Shown: in pieces, positions 39,990 through 43,692 of the stretch
How positions within the stretch are numbered: position 1 is the stretch's first letter
How the letters are laid out: each line of letters begins with the position of its first letter
NCBI GenBank assembly: GCA_028278345.1
Contig: JANQEL010000061.1
Location: forward strand, 1 to 43,692
Length of the DNA: 43,692 nt
Direction: 5' to 3'
Source: Myxococcota bacterium
Lineage (GTDB): Bacteria > Myxococcota_A > UBA9160 > UBA4427
The notes under the pieces: model-generated
Databases searched by the model: none
Told to the model about the DNA's origin: nothing
Seen by the model: the letters and a program-made list of their open reading frames with translations, nothing else
Program-made: the position numbers and the translations under genes

Positions 39990-42900
39990 TCAGACCGCGC
40001 GACGTCGACCGAGCTGCCGACTTCCGATCAGGATGAAGGCGCTCGCGAGCAGGACCGCACCGATGAACCCGAGGGATGGCGCACCCACACCCGAGGGCGT
40101 ATCGAAGAAGTCGTTCGGATCCGATCCGAAGGTCACCTCGATGTCGTCGGTGAAACCGTCGCCGTCCGTGTCCTCGTTGAACGGACTCGTCCCGGTGTCG
40201 CTCGCGTTCACGAACACGCCCGTATTGGTCTCGACGCCGTTGGGGAGGGTGTCCCGATCGCGATCGATGCCCATGCGGGTACCCGAACCCGTCGGCACTG
40301 CGGTGTAGGTGAGCGTGAGCGCATCGCCGAGGGGATCCGCCATGTTGCGCAGGGTCGTTTCGGAGATCGCCACACCGCCGTCATCCGGCTGGTAGTCACC
40401 CGAGAGCAACCGCACCCAACCCTTCTCGACTCCGCCGTCCACCGTCTTCACGATCACGTCGCACTCGCGGCTCGCGCCGCCTAGGATCGCGGAATCGAAG
40501 CCCACGCCCGCGCGGGTATCGATCAGGCTGATGCGATCGTTCACGTCCGTCACGCCGAAGTTGCCGGGCCCGATCGTGACCTGCTGGCCGACGATCGGCG
40601 CGAGATCCGTGGGGAAGGCGAAGAGGAACTGCTCGAGATCGTCTTCCTCGGCGCTACTCAGGTTGAAGACCGCAGAGCCCAGGAAGGTCTTGAGGGTGTC
40701 GACAGAACCGTCGTGCAGGAACCCCGTGCCGCGAACCTGATCCCCCGCTGCCCCGAACATGCCGATCTTCTGAATGCCGTTGCGGTTGTGGGGCACCTTC
40801 ATGTTCTGGGGCTGCCCTTCGAAGCTCTGCTCGCCGCCGGTTCCGAAGAAGCCGTTGATGGGATCGAGGTTGTGGCAACCGTCGCAGTCGTCGACGGTAT
40901 CCGTCGCGCTGGGGTCGAGGGGCGCACATTCGCCCGTGCCCGGCGCGCAGGAGAACCACATCGCCCGGCCGTCCGTCTGGGCCGCGGTGAGCGAGTTGTC
41001 GAGGTTGCGAACGGGGTTCGGAGGGAGCTGCACTTCGAGGATGAAGTCCGCGAACTGCTGCATCTCTCCGTTCGTGATCGTGCCCTCCATGCCCACCAGC
41101 CCCTCGAAGGCGACGATGAAGTTGCGGAAGGCCTGGTCTTCGTCACAGGGCGCGTTGGTGCTGTTGGTGGCCGCATAGCCAGGCTCGGTACAGGGATCGA
41201 GCCCGAAGAAGCCATCGACGCGATCACCGCGCCAGTGCATCGCACCGTGGGTCGACATGCCGCGCAGGGTCTGCGTCGTCATCGGCCCCTTCATCGGGTG
41301 GAAGGTCGTGGCCGGCGCAAGCAGCGACGTCGCGGTCGGCTGGTTGTTCGTCGACGTCGCATCATCGGGATTGCCGAGATTCCACGACAGGCTGTCCATG
41401 TCTCCGAAGATGTGACAACTCGAGCAGGAGGCTTCGCCATTGCCCGAGGTGTCGAGGGCGCTGTAGAGGAAGGGGCGACCGTCGACGACTTCTTGGGGTT
41501 CGGGGTTGTGCAGGGCATGCACGGCCGTGCTGTTGCTCGTGACGAGATCGAAGACTTCGACCGAGTTGTTGAATCGCGTCAGCACGTAGAGGCGGTTGTT
41601 GGTCTCGTCGAGGGCCACACCCGAGGGTCCGCCGCCGGTGGTCGAGAGGTAGTCGGCGCTCTCGGTCACCGGGTCGTAGTTGATGTGGAAGAGCGGATCC
41701 TCGAGCTCGCTCTGCGTGAACACGCCCACCTTCTGAGAACCGAAGGCCGGCACATAGATGGGACTCCCGCTGCTGTGGATCGCGGGCAGCATCGGAGTGG
41801 CGAGGCTGTGGGGGATCTGCGCGTTGATCGCCGCGTGGTTCGCGCCCCCGTCGGTGTGCAGATCGTTGTAGTCGATGTGCTGGTTGAGATGCTGCACGTC
41901 CTGCGACGGACCCGACGGATCGAGGATCGTGATGCGGGATTCGGAGAGCCGGCCCTGCACCGTCGTGCCGCCGTGCACACCCGGCCCTTCGAAGCGCACG
42001 TCGTTCGGGCTCTCGGTGTTGGTGACGTAGACCTTCCCGTTGCTCGGATTGACCGCCATGTTGAAGAGGATCGTGCCCACCGAATCGAAGACGGTTCCGG
42101 CGGTGAGAGTGGCCGCATCGAAGGCGAAGACGTCGTTGTCGGGTAGCCGCCACGGCACGACGCCGTTCCAGTCGCGACCGAGGGTGTCGCGCCAGTTGGC
42201 GCCATCCCACTTCACGATCAAGCCGGTTTCGGGCGCTGGATCTCCGAAGGCGTTGTCGTCGGGACCCGGCACGCCGCCCGGGGCGCCCCCCGAAGGCCCG
42301 GCGCTGTCGAAACCGTCGGGCACGAGGGTCTCGTTCACGACGGTCGTCTGGTTTCCGGAGTGGAAGGCGGCCACGTACACCGTGGTGCCGTCGGTGGCGA
42401 GCGCCCGCGGCGTGTCGGCGAAGAAGGTGAGGACATCGACCGGGGTGCCCCCGATCGTGCTCCCGAGTGACGTCGCATTGAAGACCCAGACATCCGCGCG
42501 GTCGATCCCCGCCGTGGTGAATCGCGGGTCGGCGGGGTTGCCGCCGCTCCACACGCCCGAGATCGAGGGGTGCGTGCGGTGCTGGCCACGATGCGCGGTC
42601 GTGATGAACGCCCGCCCCTGCGCGAATACGATGTCGCGCGGTTCGTCCCCCACGAGCAGGGTGCGCTCGACGACGGGGGCCGCGCCCGAGAGGTCGACGA
42701 TGCTCACGCTGTCCGAAAGGTGATTCACCACCCAGACTTCATCGTTGGTGCGCGGCGCCACCGCGACCGGCTCCATGCCCACGGGCACCGAGGCCGACCA
42801 GCTGAGCCCCCCGACCAGGACGTCGAAGATCTCGAGGGTGTTGTCGGGGGTGTTCACGACGAAGAGCTGGGATCCATCCGGCGAGAGCGCGATCGGCCGG

Positions 42901-43016
42901 ACGTGCCCGCTCTCGAAGGTGATGAAATCCGTCTGGGCCACCGCTCGGCCAGAGTCGAAAAACAGCAGGCAGAGCGACAGCAGGAGGATTCGGGTACAGC
43001 GGCAGCTTCGGGTCAT
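39990..43016 (-). CDS. Secreted di-heme beta-propeller protein (YVTN + cytochrome c peroxidase-like) with C-terminal anchor
   Basis: 1008 aa. ATG at 43016 behind GAGGAG; signal peptide ILLLSLCLLFFDSGRAVAQ. Residues 30-510 are a YVTN-type beta-propeller (PIALSPDGSQLFVVNTPDNT, PVAVAPRTNDEVWVVNHLSD, GVALDETNNRLYVLTRFNNS). Two haem-binding CxxCH motifs follow: CSSCH near residue 528 and CDGCH near 712, with MKGPMTTQTLRGMSTHGAMH between them, as in MauG/cytochrome c peroxidase-type di-haem proteins. A beta domain (about 800-930), a thrombospondin-3-like Ca motif (DTDGDGFTDDIEV, near 965), then a membrane helix and Arg cluster (GSRQLGRRRAV) form a sorting-type C-terminus. It probably acts in periplasmic or surface redox chemistry; substrate unknown. 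Confidence 0.87.
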   Translation of the reverse strand: MTRSCRCTRILLLSLCLLFFDSGRAVAQTDFITFESGHVRPIALSPDGSQLFVVNTPDNTLEIFDVLVGGLSWSASVPVGMEPVAVAPRTNDEVWVVNHLSDSVSIVDLSGAAPVVERTLLVGDEPRDIVFAQGRAFITTAHRGQHRTHPSISGVWSGGNPADPRFTTAGIDRADVWVFNATSLGSTIGGTPVDVLTFFADTPRALATDGTTVYVAAFHSGNQTTVVNETLVPDGFDSAGPSGGAPGGVPGPDDNAFGDPAPETGLIVKWDGANWRDTLGRDWNGVVPWRLPDNDVFAFDAATLTAGTVFDSVGTILFNMAVNPSNGKVYVTNTESPNDVRFEGPGVHGGTTVQGRLSESRITILDPSGPSQDVQHLNQHIDYNDLHTDGGANHAAINAQIPHSLATPMLPAIHSSGSPIYVPAFGSQKVGVFTQSELEDPLFHINYDPVTESADYLSTTGGGPSGVALDETNNRLYVLTRFNNSVEVFDLVTSNSTAVHALHNPEPQEVVDGRPFLYSALDTSGNGEASCSSCHIFGDMDSLSWNLGNPDDATSTNNQPTATSLLAPATTFHPMKGPMTTQTLRGMSTHGAMHWRGDRVDGFFGLDPCTEPGYAATNSTNAPCDEDQAFRNFIVAFEGLVGMEGTITNGEMQQFADFILEVQLPPNPVRNLDNSLTAAQTDGRAMWFSCAPGTGECAPLDPSATDTVDDCDGCHNLDPINGFFGTGGEQSFEGQPQNMKVPHNRNGIQKIGMFGAAGDQVRGTGFLHDGSVDTLKTFLGSAVFNLSSAEEDDLEQFLFAFPTDLAPIVGQQVTIGPGNFGVTDVNDRISLIDTRAGVGFDSAILGGASRECDVIVKTVDGGVEKGWVRLLSGDYQPDDGGVAISETTLRNMADPLGDALTLTYTAVPTGSGTRMGIDRDRDTLPNGVETNTGVFVNASDTGTSPFNEDTDGDGFTDDIEVTFGSDPNDFFDTPSGVGAPSLGFIGAVLLASAFILIGSRQLGRRRAV

Positions 43017-43097
43017 CGGGGCGCTCCTCAGCAGACAGGACCGGCCCAGTCTACACAGATCCCGAATCCGCCGGACATGTGGAACCCATCCGGCGAC

Positions 43098-43117
43098 GCA
43101 GGTCTGCCTGGACCTGC
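43098..43117. other. Stable hairpin in the pilT-cytochrome gap
   Basis: GCAGGTC (43098-43104) and GACCTGC (43111-43117) form a perfect 7-bp stem with a 6-nt loop. No T-tract follows on either strand, so it is not a standard terminator; it could shape the end of the pilT transcript. The gap 43017-43209 contains no gene. Confidence 0.4.
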
Positions 43118-43209
43118 TTGTGGGTTGCACCCGCGACGCAGAAGGTGTCGAAAACCGGAGCATTCCCCGACGAAACGCCGGCGAGGTGCTCCCGACGGAG
43201 CCAACCGCG

Positions 43210-43692
43210 CTAGAAGCGGTCGATATTGAAGCCGTCGTCGTCCGCGAGGGCGTCTTCGATCTCGTCGCTCTCGGGCTTCTCTTCCTCGCCTTCGCCGTCG
43301 AACTCGCTCCACTGGGCGTCGCTCGTGCTGGCGATGCCGCGGAAGCGAAGCGCGAAGTCGTCGGGGTTCGAGACGTGCTTCAGCGCCTCGTCGTAGGTGA
43401 CGAGGTCGTCCTTCACCAGCTGCATCAGCGACTGGTCGAAGGTCTGCATGCCGTAGGAGGTGTAGCCCTTGGAGATCACTTCGGGGATCTCCTTGGTGCG
43501 GTCCTTGTCGCCGATGCACTCGCGCACGAAGGCGGTGGAGACGAGCACCTCGAGGGCCGGCACGCGGCCGTTGCCATCGGCGCGCGGCACGAGGCGCTGG
43601 GAGATCACTGCCTTCAGGATGGTCGCCAGCTGCATCCGCACCTGCTTCTGCTGGTAGGGCGGGAAGACCGAGATGATGCGGTTGATGGTCTC
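43210..43692 (-). CDS. pilT: Type IV pilus retraction ATPase PilT, 3' end (5' part outside window)
   Basis: The frame runs off the right edge; the visible part begins ETINRIISVFPPYQQKQVRM and continues QLATILKAVISQRLVPRADG, VPALEVLVSTAFVRECI and SKGYTSYGMQTFDQSLMQLV, the last third of PilT and its AIRNLIR-region equivalent. PilT hydrolyses ATP to disassemble pilin and pull the cell. After the family end the protein continues with an acidic tail of about 45 residues (DGEGEEEKPESDEIEDALAD) ending FNIDRF. The Walker boxes lie outside the window. Twitching motility or DNA uptake is expected of the host; other pilus genes are not in view. Confidence 0.93.
   Translation of the reverse strand, partial: ETINRIISVFPPYQQKQVRMQLATILKAVISQRLVPRADGNGRVPALEVLVSTAFVRECIGDKDRTKEIPEVISKGYTSYGMQTFDQSLMQLVKDDLVTYDEALKHVSNPDDFALRFRGIASTSDAQWSEFDGEGEEEKPESDEIEDALADDDGFNIDRF

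Noticed and set aside
43098-43117. Intrinsic terminator for pilT.
   Set aside because: The stem is good but no T-tract follows on the minus strand, so it was listed only as a hairpin.

Overview
The window is GC-rich, densely packed bacterial DNA. It reads as a Gram-negative chromosome from the broad deltaproteobacterial area (Myxococcota, Desulfobacterota or Binatota-like). The basis is gene content and order: BamD, a type IV pilus PilT ATPase, Mpl (meso-diaminopimelate murein recycling), MEP-pathway IspE and IspG, a DUF1844 protein, and the cluster ispE / tRNA-Gln / prs / rplY / pth. No rRNA, CRISPR array, integrase, transposase or phage gene is visible. GTG and TTG starts and 4-bp ATGA/GTGA stop-start overlaps are frequent.

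Layout. (1) 1-9.3 kb, surface and glycan genes: a truncated polytopic glycosyltransferase-like protein, a membrane-anchored sulfatase-fold enzyme with a Thr nucleophile position, a dockerin-like/beta-helix lipoprotein, a GT39-type glycosyltransferase and an amidohydrolase. (2) 9.25-19.5 kb, one long minus-strand series: rpsF-rpsR-rplI-dnaB, then LD-carboxypeptidase, a class-C beta-lactamase-fold serine hydrolase, Mpl, a polytopic glycosyltransferase, a PepQ-like peptidase and a small hidden ORF. (3) 19.7-22.9 kb: vitamin B6 operon pdxR-pdxS-pdxT with a well-formed operator/promoter. (4) 22.98-26.55 kb: polyphosphate cluster, consisting of a single-domain response regulator, PPK2, a very Lys/Ala-rich basic protein, and a fusion of a histidine-phosphatase (SixA-like) domain to an exopolyphosphatase Ppx/GppA domain. 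(5) 26.8-32.0 kb: small ORF, CDP-alcohol phosphatidyltransferase, DUF1844, ispE, tRNA-Gln, prs, rplY, pth and an alpha/beta hydrolase, all on the minus strand. (6) 32.35-34.6 kb, plus strand: bamD, TPR protein, CvpA-family protein. (7) 34.7-39.4 kb: long-form ispG and alaS. (8) 39.5-43.7 kb: a small anchored protein, a large di-heme beta-propeller secreted protein with a C-terminal anchor, and the 3' end of pilT.

The most interesting part is the polyphosphate cluster at 22981-25897. One operon appears to encode a polyP-making or -using kinase (PPK2), a Lys-rich protein suited to binding DNA or polyP, and a polyP-hydrolase domain fused to an RHG phosphatase domain whose second catalytic His looks lost. 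Other points worth checking are: oppositely charged low-complexity tails on the partner proteins S6 and S18; an SSB-like acidic end on a Gly-rich DnaB tail; murein recycling genes placed directly behind dnaB; short tandem duplications of period 17-18 bp at several gene ends; and a pdxR start that is probably leaderless, lying just inside a nested palindrome.
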